Source: Opitutia bacterium
GTDB lineage: Bacteria > Verrucomicrobiota > Verrucomicrobiia > Opitutales > Opitutaceae
Length of the DNA stretch: 64,000 bases
Direction of reading: 5' to 3'
Assembly: GCA_003142955.1 (NCBI GenBank)
Contig: PLOH01000148.1
Location: forward strand, 149,682-213,681
Part shown: positions 9,629-19,092 of the stretch, in pieces
Numbering within the stretch: the stretch's first letter is position 1
Layout: the number at the start of each line of letters is the position of its first letter
The notes under the pieces: generated by a model
Told to the model about the DNA's origin: nothing
What the model saw: the letters and a program-made list of their open reading frames with translations, nothing else
The model's database searches: none
Position numbers and translations under genes: made by a program

Positions 9629-10625
9629 TCCTGTGTTCCTGGCCTATTTCGTCTCCCTTCCGGGGCTGTGGGGCATGATGCGCGCCGCGCCCACCGAACA
9701 TTGGGGGGCGTTTCTCTTCGTCTTCCTCTTTGCCGCCGCCCTCTATTTCAATTTCGTCTGGTTCCGGGAACAGCTTTGCATCGTCCTGTGCCCGTACGGC
9801 CGGCTGCTATCGGCCTTGATTGACGACGATTCGCTGGTGATTGGCTACGACGCAACGCGCGGCGAGCCGCGCGGCCAGTTCGTGACCGAGAATTGTCGGG
9901 CGGGGTCGCCCGACTCCGTTTCCGGCCTGCCCTCCGAAGCCTTGCCGAAGGAGGGCGATTGTGTGGCCTGCCACCGGTGCGTGTCCGTCTGCCCGACGGG
10001 GATCGACATCCGCCAGGGGTTGCAGATCGAGTGCATCGGGTGCGCCGCTTGCATCGATGCGTGCGACGATATCATGACCCGCCTGCGGCGCCCGCGGGGG
10101 CTGATCCGCTACGATTCGCTCCGTGGCTTGGCTGGCCGGACCACGCGCTGGGTGCGGCCGCGGACCATTGCCTATGCGATCCTGCTGACGGTCGGCGGCA
10201 CGGTCGCTGTCTGGGCGCTCTCGACGGTACATCCCGCCGCTTTCGGTGTCACCCGGATGCTCGGCGCCGCGTATTTATTTGATGCCCGTGCGGTCAGGAA
10301 CCAGTTTCTCGTGCGGCTCGTCAACAAACGCGGGGGTCCGCAACGCCTGGTCGTCAGCCTGCAGGGTATGCCGGCCGGCGTGGTCCAGGCCGGTCTTGAA
10401 CAACCGGTCGAGCTTGCCGGCATGGCCGAGGAGGTCCGGCCGCTCGTCGTGCTCGTGCCGCGCACGGTCTACACGGGTTCATTCCATTGTCTCGTGACGG
10501 TGCGGGACGAGTCGGGTACGTACCAACTCTCTCGCGAGATCGATTTTCTCGGTCCCGATCCGCAGTTGCTGAGGGAAGACGAGGACAATGCCGCCCGCGA
10601 CGCACAGAAGCATGAGGGCCGCTGA
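9621..10625 (+). pseudogene. ccoG: CcoG ferredoxin-like protein, N-terminal half missing; ccoP lost
   Basis: CcoG reduces copper for cbb3 assembly; it is a polytopic membrane protein with two [4Fe-4S] clusters, usually ~470 aa. Here only 334 aa remain. After a short MSDPV start, homology begins in the middle of CcoG (FLAYFVSLPG), then WFREQLCIVLCPYGR, RGEPRG, and the ferredoxin motif CVACHRCVSVCP...CIGCAACIDAC. A TM helix and the C-terminal Ig-like domain follow. The first ~150 residues with the early TM helices and the CGWxCPQ motif are missing. The start MSDP directly after ccoQ is how CcoP proteins often begin, so one deletion seems to have removed nearly all of ccoP and the 5' half of ccoG, leaving an in-frame chimera. 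Confidence 0.8.
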
Positions 10626-10664
10626 CGATGTCGTCTAAACCGGCAGCTGCCGAGAATTGCCGCC

Positions 10665-12761
10665 CTAACGCCGGCCGTTGAGTAATTCGTCCGCGAGCTT
10701 GTCGGCGCCATAGACCTTGCAGAGCGACTCAATGATGGCGCGACTGTCGACCGAAACGGCGCGGGCTTGGGCCTCGTCGTACAAGAAGTCCCACACGAGG
10801 CTCTGCAGGTTGCCGTCGAAGATGATGCCGACGAATTCCCCCTCCCGGTTCACGGTGGGACTGCCGGAGTTGCCGCCGATGGTGTCGCAGGTGGAGATGA
10901 AGTTGAACAGCGTGGCGGGGTCGAGCGCGGGCTTCCTGGTGAGCCAGCACTCCGGAAGATCGAACGGTTGGTGGTTGCCGTGTGCCGTCGCGCGCGCGTA
11001 GAGGCCGGCGAAATCCGTAAAGGCGGGCACCGTCCGCCCGTCCTCGACGTAGCCTTTCACCGTGCCGCAGGAAAGGCGCAGCGTGAACGTGGCGTCGGGT
11101 GCCTCCGCCGTGCCGGCGATCGCGAATCGCGACCGGGCGATCGCGGCGTGGGCCTGCTGCATTACCTCTTCCAACGCCTCCCACTGGCGGCGGAGTGCGC
11201 GCGCCTCGGCGTCGACCGACCGGGCGGCCTCGATCATCGGGTCCGGCGCCGCCGCCACCGCGGCCGCGCCGCCTTCGTACAGCTTGCGACGAAACGCCAC
11301 CTCGCGCACGTGACTGCCGTTCACCAGCGCCGCCGCGCGCTCGCGGGGCGCGAGGTTCCCGAGGACCTTCTGCACGAGCGGGTCGTCGCAGCCGAGTTGC
11401 TCGGCGAGGAACGAGAGGGAGTCGGCGAGTTTGAGGGTTTCGTAGTCGGGGTAAATGGGTTTGTCGGAGAACAGCTCGAACTCAAGGGACTCGCGCCCCG
11501 CGTCGGCATATTCCTTGAGGCGCTCGCCGTTGGGCTTGGGCCGCTCGTCACCGGCCCGCAGCAGCGCCCGCGCGACGGCGAACGAATCGCAGCCGAAGCC
11601 AAGAGGCGTGCTGTAGAGGTCGCGGTGTCGGTCGTTTTCGAGGAACTTATAACGGCGGAAGATCCGCGCCAATCCTTCCTGGGCGGTCGCGATCCGGTCG
11701 AAGGCGGCCAACGCCTCCTTCCCATCGGACCGGCCCGCGAGCCGGGTCCGGAACGCATTCTCCTCGGCGCGCTTCGCGGCCATAATGGCGGGGGACTGCA
11801 AACCGGCGATACCGCCGTCGTAGGCTTTTCGGGAATTCTGGAACATGTCGAAGTCCTCGTGGGCCCGGCGGGCGTTTTCCGCGTCGCGCTCGCCCCAGCT
11901 GTGCACGAGCACTTCGAGGCGCTTCAGCTGGGCCAGCCGCAGGGGAAACTGCTCATCGCGTAGGAAAATCAGCTCCGCCACTGTGCGTTCGCGTTCGGAA
12001 TTGCCAGGGTGCCCGGAGACGAAGACGAGGTCGCCCTCCTTGGCGCCTGCAGGAGACCACTTCAAGAAGTGCTCGATCCGCACCGGCCGGCCGTCCTCGT
12101 AGACCCGGAACAGGCAGATATCGAGGTTGTAGCGGGGGTATTCGAAGTTGTCAGGGTCGCCGCCGAAGAACGCGATCTGCTGCTCGGGCGCGAACACCAG
12201 GCGCACGTCGGTGTAGCGCTTGTAACGATAAAGGTGGTACGCGCCGCCCTGGTAGAGCGTCACGACGTCACTGCGCAGTCCGGTCTTCCCGAGTGACTCC
12301 TTCTCGATCGCGACGACTGCTTGGCGGCGGGCCTGCGCGGCTTGCTCGCCCGCCATCCCGGCGGGCACCGCGGCATCCACGCGCGCCGTGACGTCCTCGA
12401 TCGACTGCAGTACGTTGAGCTCGAGATCGACACACCGGAGTTCCTCGGCGGGCGTGGCCGCATAAAAACCGTCGCGCAGAAGATTGCGATGTTCGTCGGA
12501 GAGTTTCTGCAGATCGTCGGCGCCCACGTGGTGGTTGGTCAGCACGAGGCCATCGGCCGACACAAAGGATCCGGAGCCGCCGCTGTTGAAGCGCACGGAC
12601 GATTTCATGAGGTGATCGAACCACCCGTCGGTCGGATGGAAGCCGTAGCGCGCTTCCAGCAGCTCGCGCGGCGGGCTGGAGTAGAGCCAGAAGCCCCCGT
12701 CAGCGCGGACCGCCGCGGCCAGGGCAAGGGCCAGGAACATCACGGAGCAACGTCGGATCAT
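10665..12761 (-). CDS. S46 family dipeptidyl-peptidase (DPP7/DPP11-like)
   Basis: Periplasmic serine exopeptidase releasing dipeptides from oligopeptide N-termini; 698 aa, the family norm. A signal peptide is visible (FLALALAAAVRA, cleavage near residue 20). The chymotrypsin-like halves are split as in S46: catalytic His in LTNHHVG (about residue 77-78), and the serine in GGNSGSPT near the C-terminus (about residue 640). A long helical insert lies between. I chose the ATG at 12761 because it precedes the signal peptide; an ATG at 12914 would add 51 unlikely residues. The gene is opposite in strand to the cbb3 genes and interrupts that cluster. Substrate specificity (hydrophobic or acidic) cannot be told by eye. 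Confidence 0.9.
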   Translation of the reverse strand: MIRRCSVMFLALALAAAVRADGGFWLYSSPPRELLEARYGFHPTDGWFDHLMKSSVRFNSGGSGSFVSADGLVLTNHHVGADDLQKLSDEHRNLLRDGFYAATPAEELRCVDLELNVLQSIEDVTARVDAAVPAGMAGEQAAQARRQAVVAIEKESLGKTGLRSDVVTLYQGGAYHLYRYKRYTDVRLVFAPEQQIAFFGGDPDNFEYPRYNLDICLFRVYEDGRPVRIEHFLKWSPAGAKEGDLVFVSGHPGNSERERTVAELIFLRDEQFPLRLAQLKRLEVLVHSWGERDAENARRAHEDFDMFQNSRKAYDGGIAGLQSPAIMAAKRAEENAFRTRLAGRSDGKEALAAFDRIATAQEGLARIFRRYKFLENDRHRDLYSTPLGFGCDSFAVARALLRAGDERPKPNGERLKEYADAGRESLEFELFSDKPIYPDYETLKLADSLSFLAEQLGCDDPLVQKVLGNLAPRERAAALVNGSHVREVAFRRKLYEGGAAAVAAAPDPMIEAARSVDAEARALRRQWEALEEVMQQAHAAIARSRFAIAGTAEAPDATFTLRLSCGTVKGYVEDGRTVPAFTDFAGLYARATAHGNHQPFDLPECWLTRKPALDPATLFNFISTCDTIGGNSGSPTVNREGEFVGIIFDGNLQSLVWDFLYDEAQARAVSVDSRAIIESLCKVYGADKLADELLNGRR

Positions 12762-12926
12762 TCCGCGGACGATGCCATCGCCTCGGGCCAACGCCAGTCG
12801 GAAGAACAAGTCAAAGAAGCGTCTTTGTTGCCAGGCGGCGCCTTGCCGGATTATCTGTGGTTGGACTGAACCGCCGGATCTGCAAGAATAGCCCGCGAAC
12901 GGGCTCGGCCCCAACCGAAATCACCG

Positions 12927-13622
12927 ATGGAACTTCTCAGCATCAACAGCCCCTCGGCGGCCTTGGTGGCCGGCTTGGTCACCAGCCTCCATTGCCTGGG
13001 CATGTGCGGCCCGCTGGCGTGTGCGGTGGTGCCGCTCCGGGGTGACCGGGCCGACGCTCAGGTTGCGAGCAGCATCTACCATCTTGCGCGTCTCGCCAGC
13101 TATGCGGCCTTCGGCGCGCTTTTTGGGGGCCTCGGCCGGCTTCCGATGGACTGGCTGGGGTCCGGGGTCGCGCGGTACCTGCCGTGGTTGTTGGTGGTGT
13201 TTTTCGTGACGGTGGCGTTTCGCTGGGACCGGCACCTGCCGCACGTGCCGTGGGTTGGGGGCGCCTACCTAAAGGTCCATGGCTGGGGCCGGTCCCGGCC
13301 GCCGGTGGTCGCGGCGGCGGCTCTGGGACTGGCGACGCCCTTGCTCCCGTGCGGCCCGCTTTATTTTGTGATGGCGCTGGCAATGGTCACCGGATCCGCC
13401 TGGCGCGGAGTGGAGTTCATGCTCGCCTTCGGCCTGGGCACGGTGCCGCTGCTCTGGCTCTTGCAGGTCAACTTTCACTGGATTCGCCCGAAATTGTCCC
13501 CGACCTGGCTCAACGGGCTGCGGATGGGAATGGCGATCGTTGCGGCTTTGGTCGTCGCCTGGCGTCTGCGCGGAACGCTGGGACTTCCCGGCCCAGGCTT
13601 CGATCATTTCGTCTGCCATTAG
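12927..13622 (+). CDS. TauE/SafE-like sulfite exporter family protein of the cbb3 cluster
   Basis: A 231-aa polytopic inner-membrane protein with about six hydrophobic segments. The N-terminal motif SLHCLGMCGPLACA and the later LATPLLPCGPLYFV are the paired Cys/Gly-Pro motifs of the cbb3-associated TauE/SafE branch (often annotated near ccoGHIS), which is thought to handle copper rather than sulfite. Start ATG at 12927, 165 bases past the divergent peptidase start. It is followed after 41 bases by the copper ATPase gene ccoI, so the two are probably one operon serving oxidase maturation. Confidence 0.8.
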   Translation: MELLSINSPSAALVAGLVTSLHCLGMCGPLACAVVPLRGDRADAQVASSIYHLARLASYAAFGALFGGLGRLPMDWLGSGVARYLPWLLVVFFVTVAFRWDRHLPHVPWVGGAYLKVHGWGRSRPPVVAAAALGLATPLLPCGPLYFVMALAMVTGSAWRGVEFMLAFGLGTVPLLWLLQVNFHWIRPKLSPTWLNGLRMGMAIVAALVVAWRLRGTLGLPGPGFDHFVCH

Positions 13623-13663
13623 CCGCGCGTCGGACTTCGTCCTTTACGCGGCTAATACAAAAA

Positions 13664-16447
13664 ATGAACCGCAAAGGAGAGCAACCTGGGGGTCGTGGGT
13701 CGGGCGCGAACTTTGGAAGCTCTGCCAGGGATTTCTTCCAACCGGCGGAGAAGGGTAAACCCGCCGCCTGCCGGCACTGCGGCTCGCCGTTGCTGACCGA
13801 GGCGGCCCGCACTTCGGGCTTCTGTTGCGCCGGCTGCGCGTATGTCTTCAGGTTGGTGAGCGAAGGCGGACTGGACCGTTATTACCGGCTGAAGGACAAG
13901 GTCATCGCGCCCGCCGGCAGCGCGCTCTTTCAGCCCCGCGACTTTGGTTGGCTGGAAGAGATGCAGAGAAAAGCGGAAGGCACTGCCAACAGAGCCGGGG
14001 TCGGCGCCCCCGGCGGCCCACGGCCCGAAATGGTGTTGGATCTCCAGGGAATCTCTTGCGTCGGCTGTGTGTGGCTGATCGAGAAGCTCTTCGCCCGGGA
14101 GCCGGGAGCGCGGCGCATCGAGATCAACGCGCAACTCGGCCGCATCCGGTTGACCTGGGGATCCGGCGAATTCGACGCGCCGCGGTTTGCGCGGACCCTC
14201 CAGTCGTTTAACTATTTTCTAGGGCCGCCGGGCCCGGACGTTGCGGCGCCGCCCGAAAGCCGCGATCTCGCCAAGCGCATCGGTCTGTGCACGGCGTTTG
14301 CGATGAACATCATGTTGTTCACGCTGCCGACGTATTTTGGCATGGAGACGTCGTTCCCGTACGCCCGGCTGTTTGGCACGCTCGCGCTGGTGTTCGGCAC
14401 GCTCAGCTTCCTGGCGGGCGGCGGGTATTTTCTGGGCCGCGCGGCCGGGGCCATCCGCGCACGGGTGTTGCACATCGATCTGCCGATCGCGCTGGGCATC
14501 CTCGGCGCCTATGCCGGGTCAGTCTATGGCTGGTTGGCGAGGGACGGACGGCTGGTGTATTTCGACTTTGTCGGTTCGTTCATCCTGCTGATGCTGGTGG
14601 GTCGATGGGCCCAGGTCGCCGCAGTCGAGCGGAACCGGCGCCGTCTGCTCCGGAACCAACTCGGACTGCCGGCCGTGCGGGTGTATGACGCCGTGGGCGG
14701 TGTGAGGCCGGAGCCAATCTTCTCAGACGCAACTAGGCAGACTGTCGTAACCAGCTCGCTCGCGATCCCAATTGATGAATCGCCTGCAAGCAGGCTCCTA
14801 CAATCGCCGCCCGAGAAAGTTCTCGTTTGCAATCAAGGGCCGGCGTCGTGGCAACGTTCTCGCCCAGGAGGCGCCAATGCCCCGCTGGTGGCGGTGGAGG
14901 CGCTGCAGTCCGGGCAGGTTTTCGGCATCCCGATGGGACATACGGTGCCCGTCGACGGCCGGCTGGTCGCCCACGATGGAGTTTTCACGACGGCCTGGAT
15001 CAACGGCGAGTCCGCGCCGCGGCTGTTTCATGAGGGTCAGCGCATCCCGGCCGGAGCGATGAACGTCACCCGCGGCGAGGCGCGACTGGAAGCCCTGCAG
15101 ACGTGGAGCGAATCGCTGCTCGCAAAATTGTTGCAGGGCGAAGTTCGGCCCGGCTTCCGGCACCGCCGGTTTGAGCGGATCATCCAGGGATATCTGGCCG
15201 GCATCATCGGCCTCGCGCTGGCGGCCGGCCTCGCCTGGGCGGTCGCCAGCGGCGACGCGCACCGGGCGCTGGCGGTGGCGCTGTCCGTTCTCGTGGTCTC
15301 GTGCCCGTGCGCGATTGGGCTCGCGTTGCCGCTCGCCGACGAGATGGCCGTCACGGCGCTGCGTCGGGCCGGCGTGTTTGTGCGCGAAAACGATTTGTGG
15401 GCGCGACTGGGCCGGGTGCGCAAGATCATCTTCGACAAGACCGGCACCCTCACGCTCGAGTCACCCGGACTGGCCAACCCGGAGGAGCTGGAGGCGCTCG
15501 CCGCGGCCGACCAGAGCGCGCTCCTGGCCCTCGTCCGCGACAATCCCCACCCGGTCAGCCTGGGCCTGTATGAGGCGCTCCTGTTGGGCGGGGCCGGCGG
15601 TGGAGCCGGCGCCGGATCCGCGCCTTTCCCGGCGGCGGCCGATGTGTATGAAGAAATAGGATACGGAGTCGGTCTGCGGTGGGGCGGGAATTGCTGGACG
15701 CTCGGCCGGCCGGGCTGGCGCGGCACTCCGGAAGACTCTGCCTCGCCCGGGGTGGCTGGTCAGCCCGATTCGGAACGGAGGGAGGAAGCGGGGAAAGAAA
15801 CTCCAGTCGCGATCAACGGAACGGATCAAGCGGGCGACCCGGAGGCCGGCTGGACGGAATTCTGCCGGAATGGAGTCGTGCTCGCGCGGTTCCGATTCGC
15901 CGACACCGTGCGCGCGGACGCGCGGGTCGAGATCGGCGCCTTGCGGGCGGCGGGCCGGGAGGTTTTCATTCTCAGCGGCGATCACCAGGCCAAGGTCGAC
16001 GCGATGGCGCGCGAACTCGGGTTGCCGCAGGAGAATGGAGCGGGCGATGTTTCCCCCGAAGGCAACGCGGACTGGGTGCGGCGCCACGACGACCGGGACA
16101 CGCTTATGCTGGGTGATGGCGCCAACGACAGCCTGGCTTTCGCCTCCTCCCATTGCCGCGGCACGCCCATGGTCCATCGCGGTGCGCTCGAATCGAAGGC
16201 GGATTTCTATTACCTCGGTCGCGGGATTGGCGGCATCCGGAAGCTCCTGGCCGTCGATCGCGTCCGAGCCGGCACCCAGCGGTGGGTGCTCGGCTTTGCC
16301 GTCGCTTACAATCTGATTGCGGTCGGGTTGGCGGCGGCGGGTCACATCAACCCGCTCCTCGCGGCGTTGCTCATGCCGGCCAGCGCGCTGATTTCGCTGG
16401 CCATCGTGGGGATAGGCATGCGGCTCGGAGCGCCCGGCAATTCCTGA
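13664..16447 (+). CDS. ccoI: Copper-translocating P-type ATPase CcoI
   Basis: P1B-type ATPase that exports Cu for insertion into cbb3 oxidase (CcoI/FixI); 927 aa. The N-terminal CcoI-type Cys motif (CRHCGSPL and FCCAGCAYVF) is followed by an HMA domain with CVGC at 132-135. Then come TM helices, an actuator domain (NGES in place of the usual TGES), the ion-path CPC at 547-549, the phosphorylation site DKTGT starting at D591, and GDGANDS around 817-823. Between RVYDAVGG and APLVAVEAL there is an unusual ~60-residue insertion that includes a REP unit read as ESPASRLLQ. The start ATG at 13664 is preferred; the frame is open far upstream, overlapping the previous gene, but that part is not homologous. 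Confidence 0.92.
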   Translation: MNRKGEQPGGRGSGANFGSSARDFFQPAEKGKPAACRHCGSPLLTEAARTSGFCCAGCAYVFRLVSEGGLDRYYRLKDKVIAPAGSALFQPRDFGWLEEMQRKAEGTANRAGVGAPGGPRPEMVLDLQGISCVGCVWLIEKLFAREPGARRIEINAQLGRIRLTWGSGEFDAPRFARTLQSFNYFLGPPGPDVAAPPESRDLAKRIGLCTAFAMNIMLFTLPTYFGMETSFPYARLFGTLALVFGTLSFLAGGGYFLGRAAGAIRARVLHIDLPIALGILGAYAGSVYGWLARDGRLVYFDFVGSFILLMLVGRWAQVAAVERNRRRLLRNQLGLPAVRVYDAVGGVRPEPIFSDATRQTVVTSSLAIPIDESPASRLLQSPPEKVLVCNQGPASWQRSRPGGANAPLVAVEALQSGQVFGIPMGHTVPVDGRLVAHDGVFTTAWINGESAPRLFHEGQRIPAGAMNVTRGEARLEALQTWSESLLAKLLQGEVRPGFRHRRFERIIQGYLAGIIGLALAAGLAWAVASGDAHRALAVALSVLVVSCPCAIGLALPLADEMAVTALRRAGVFVRENDLWARLGRVRKIIFDKTGTLTLESPGLANPEELEALAAADQSALLALVRDNPHPVSLGLYEALLLGGAGGGAGAGSAPFPAAADVYEEIGYGVGLRWGGNCWTLGRPGWRGTPEDSASPGVAGQPDSERREEAGKETPVAINGTDQAGDPEAGWTEFCRNGVVLARFRFADTVRADARVEIGALRAAGREVFILSGDHQAKVDAMARELGLPQENGAGDVSPEGNADWVRRHDDRDTLMLGDGANDSLAFASSHCRGTPMVHRGALESKADFYYLGRGIGGIRKLLAVDRVRAGTQRWVLGFAVAYNLIAVGLAAAGHINPLLAALLMPASALISLAIVGIGMRLGAPGNS
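14778..14802. repeat. REP unit inside the ccoI coding sequence
   Basis: A 25-base unit identical to the REP copy at 5007-5031 (AATCGCCTGCAAGCAGGCTC then CTACA). It lies in frame within the actuator-domain region of ccoI, in an insertion not expected in the family. Confidence 0.85.
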
Positions 16448-16460
16448 GATTTGCCTGATG

Positions 16461-17738
16461 CTACAGCGTTTTCGGGATGGCTGCGGTCAGCACCTCGGGC
16501 GCGCCGGAAGTCACGAGCACGTTATCCTCGATCCGCACTCCACCGAGACTGAGGTGGGGTTCGACCTGGTCCCAGACCACCGCCTCGCGAAAGCGTTCGC
16601 GACGTTTGGGATCATTGAGCTGGGCGGGGATAAAATAGAGGCCGGGCTCGACGGTGACCACGTAGCCCGGCGCGAGCGGGAGATCCAGGCGCAGACTCTT
16701 CAGGCTGGGCCGGGTCGAACGCGGGCGGCCGGGGAGGGTGCCGCTGGCATCGCGCACGCCGAGGCCGACCAGGTGGCCAAGACCGTGCGGGAAAAACAAC
16801 AGGTGCGCTTCCTGCTCGACGAGTGATTCGGCGGGCCCGCGCATCAGGCCGAGGGAAACGAGGCCGGCGGTGAGGTCGACCGCGCATTGCAGGTGCACGT
16901 CGCGCCACTCGGCGCCGGCAAGGCAGCGGGCGATGGCCTTCTCCTGGGCGGCGAGAACGACCTGATAGAGATCGCGCTGGAAGGACGACGGCGGGCCGGC
17001 CACGTAGGTGCGGGTGACATCGATCACGTAGCGGTCGATCTCTGCCCCGGCATCAATCAGGACAAATTCGCCCTCGCGCGCGGCGCGGGTGGTCGGCTCG
17101 AAATGCAACACGGCGGAGTTCGGGCCGGTGCCGACGATTGTGCCGTAGCCGGTGCGCGTCGCCCCATGCCGGAAGAACCCGGCCTCCAGCTCGATCTGGA
17201 TCGCCCGCTCGGTGACGCCGGGGGCGATGATCGCGGCGGCCTGGGAATAACCGGCCGCAGTTGCCGCCGCGGCCCGGCGCATGGTCGCGATTTCCGGTTC
17301 ATCCTTCGGACGACGCGCATGGGTGAATGCCTCGCGGATCTTGACCGTGAGCACCTCGTCGGCGCGCACGCCCAGGAGGGGCGCGCCGAGCTGGGCAAGC
17401 GGTCGGTTCCTGCGCGTGGCAATCCAGGCCGGCAGCGCGGCCAGTGGCTCCCCGGCTGTCTGTTCCCGGGCTTCCCAGACCCGTTCGGCTTCCGTCACCT
17501 CCGGCACAAACAGTCTCCAGCCGGCTCGTGGTCCCTCGTGCGGGTCAAACGCGACGATGGCGCCGGGACATTCCAGCCCGGTGACGTAGAAGAACTCACT
17601 GTGGGCGCGGAAAGGATAGGTCTGGTCGGTGTTTTCGGGCAGCGACACGGGCAGACCGGCTCCGATGAGCAGAATCTCATCGCTCAGGCGAAGCGCGGCC
17701 GCCAGGCGCTCACGTCGATCGGCGAGTTGGGTAAACAT
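16461..17738 (-). CDS. pepP: Xaa-Pro aminopeptidase (M24B, PepP-like)
   Basis: Metallopeptidase removing an N-terminal residue that precedes proline; cytoplasmic; 425 aa. The N-terminal creatinase-like domain contains the PepP signature region SEFFYVTGLECPGA. The C-terminal pita-bread domain has the metal ligands in LIDAGAEID (Asp), VIDVTRT (Asp), FFPHGLGHLVG (His), TVEPGLYF (Glu) and GGVRIEDNVLV (Glu). I chose the ATG at 17738 (MFTQLADRRERL), matching AMP-family starts; the ATG at 17861 would add 41 residues encoded by low-complexity intergenic sequence. Its 3' end converges on ccoI with only 13 bases between stops. Confidence 0.93.
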   Translation of the reverse strand: MFTQLADRRERLAAALRLSDEILLIGAGLPVSLPENTDQTYPFRAHSEFFYVTGLECPGAIVAFDPHEGPRAGWRLFVPEVTEAERVWEAREQTAGEPLAALPAWIATRRNRPLAQLGAPLLGVRADEVLTVKIREAFTHARRPKDEPEIATMRRAAAATAAGYSQAAAIIAPGVTERAIQIELEAGFFRHGATRTGYGTIVGTGPNSAVLHFEPTTRAAREGEFVLIDAGAEIDRYVIDVTRTYVAGPPSSFQRDLYQVVLAAQEKAIARCLAGAEWRDVHLQCAVDLTAGLVSLGLMRGPAESLVEQEAHLLFFPHGLGHLVGLGVRDASGTLPGRPRSTRPSLKSLRLDLPLAPGYVVTVEPGLYFIPAQLNDPKRRERFREAVVWDQVEPHLSLGGVRIEDNVLVTSGAPEVLTAAIPKTL

Positions 17739-17961
17739 GATGAGGAAGGTTAAGCTTAGTTGTCGGCCGGCAAACGCCGCGCGACAAGCAGTTTCCCGAG
17801 GAAATCCTTGAAACCTCAAGGCCGGAAAACCGGGAAACCTCGAAATCGGGTTCTGATCCACGCTATCCGCAGAACCCGTGGCAAATGAATCGGATGCCTT
17901 GAACTGCCGAACGAGGGTTGTGCTTTTGCAGGTAGACGTCCAGCATCGGGGGCACCAGCGT

Positions 17962-18810
17962 ATGAAATTCAGTCTACCCCAAGCTGATGTCTATGTGCCG
18001 TCGGGCCTTGATCCTGCCGCCGCGCTCGCCCGCACCACCCACCTCTGCATCGGCGCCCACCAGGACGATTTGGAGATCATGGCCTATCACGGTATCGCCG
18101 AATGCTTCGGTCGCGACGACCGGTGGTTTTCAGGGGTTGTCGTCACCAACGGCGCTGGCAGTCCTCGCACCGGGCGCTACGCCAAAATCAGCGACGAGGA
18201 GATGCAGGACATCCGCCGGCGCGAGCAACGGCGGGCCGCGCGCCTCGGCGGCTACAGCATCCAGTTCCAGCTGGCGCATCCGAGCGCCGCGGTCAAGTCG
18301 TCGGGCTGCACGGCGGTCCAGACGGACCTGGCGCAGATCCTGGCCGGCTGCCGGCCGGAAATCCTCTACGTCCACAACCCGATGGACAAGCACGACACCC
18401 ACGTCGCGGTGTTCCTGCGCACGCTGGAGGCGATTCGTTCGCTGCCCCGGGCGCAACGGCCGCGGCAGGTGCTGGGCTGCGAAGTCTGGCGCGATCTCGA
18501 CTGGCTGCCGGACAGCGAAAAGGTGGCGCTCGACGTATCCGACCGACCGCGACTCGCGCAGGACCTGCTGGGGGTCTTCAAGTCCCAGATCGCCGGGGGC
18601 AAACGCTACGATCTGGCGACGCTGGGCCGGCGCGCCGCCAATGCCAGTTTCTTCACCGCGCACACGACCGACGCCACCCGGGCGCTCACATTCGCGATGG
18701 ACCTCACGATCCTGACGCGGGTAGATTCGCTGGACGTGAAGACGTACGTGCGCGAGCTGGTCCGGAGGTTTCGGGACGAGGCGACCGCGCGGTTGGAGGC
18801 GCTCGGTTAG
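17962..18810 (+). CDS. PIG-L/LmbE family deacetylase
   Basis: Zinc-dependent N-acetylglucosaminide deacetylase-type protein; 282 aa. The signature motif appears as GAHQDDLE (residues 31-38) instead of the usual AHPDDE, with Pro replaced by Gln. The second metal motif is HNPMDKHDTHVAV near residue 140. No signal peptide. The natural substrate cannot be inferred; members act on GlcNAc conjugates, mycothiol/bacillithiol precursors or antibiotics. Start ATG at 17962 (MKFSLPQADVY) is preferred to the one at 17878. It stands alone, divergent from pepP, with a palindromic repeat downstream. Confidence 0.8.
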   Translation: MKFSLPQADVYVPSGLDPAAALARTTHLCIGAHQDDLEIMAYHGIAECFGRDDRWFSGVVVTNGAGSPRTGRYAKISDEEMQDIRRREQRRAARLGGYSIQFQLAHPSAAVKSSGCTAVQTDLAQILAGCRPEILYVHNPMDKHDTHVAVFLRTLEAIRSLPRAQRPRQVLGCEVWRDLDWLPDSEKVALDVSDRPRLAQDLLGVFKSQIAGGKRYDLATLGRRAANASFFTAHTTDATRALTFAMDLTILTRVDSLDVKTYVRELVRRFRDEATARLEALG

Positions 18811-18828
18811 GGCTGTTTCAGAGAAAGT

Positions 18829-18915
18829 GTAGCCGCGAGCGCCAGCCCCTCGGCCTCGCTCGGGGCCCTGAGCCCGTCGAATGGGCGAGTGGACGAACCT
18901 CTCGCTCGCAGCTAC
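18829..18915. repeat. Long palindromic repeat before tRNA-Pro
   Basis: Inverted arms GTAGCCGCGAGCG (18829-18841) and CGCTCGCAGCTAC (18903-18915), one mismatch, enclose a 61-base GC-rich core with a smaller inner pairing. This resembles other REP-like elements in the window in layout but not in sequence, so it may be a second family. It could terminate transcription of the deacetylase gene. Confidence 0.7.
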
Positions 18916-19092
18916 GTTCGCGGCCAAAGTTCAATTTAAGCCGCTCTAGCCGGTAGATTTCACAGGCTCGGCCGTTGCCGAGGTCGTCCTCCGAGACAAG
19001 TCGCCGGAGCGCTGATCGGTTGCGCGTCCTCCACTTGAGAGAATACCCTTGCATCATCCGGGCGCATGCCTCTTCTTTTCGGGTTCTTGGTT

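Noticed and set aside
15461..16345. Leftward open frame antisense to ccoI
   Set aside because: Shadow of the P-type ATPase gene, whose catalytic motifs are intact.
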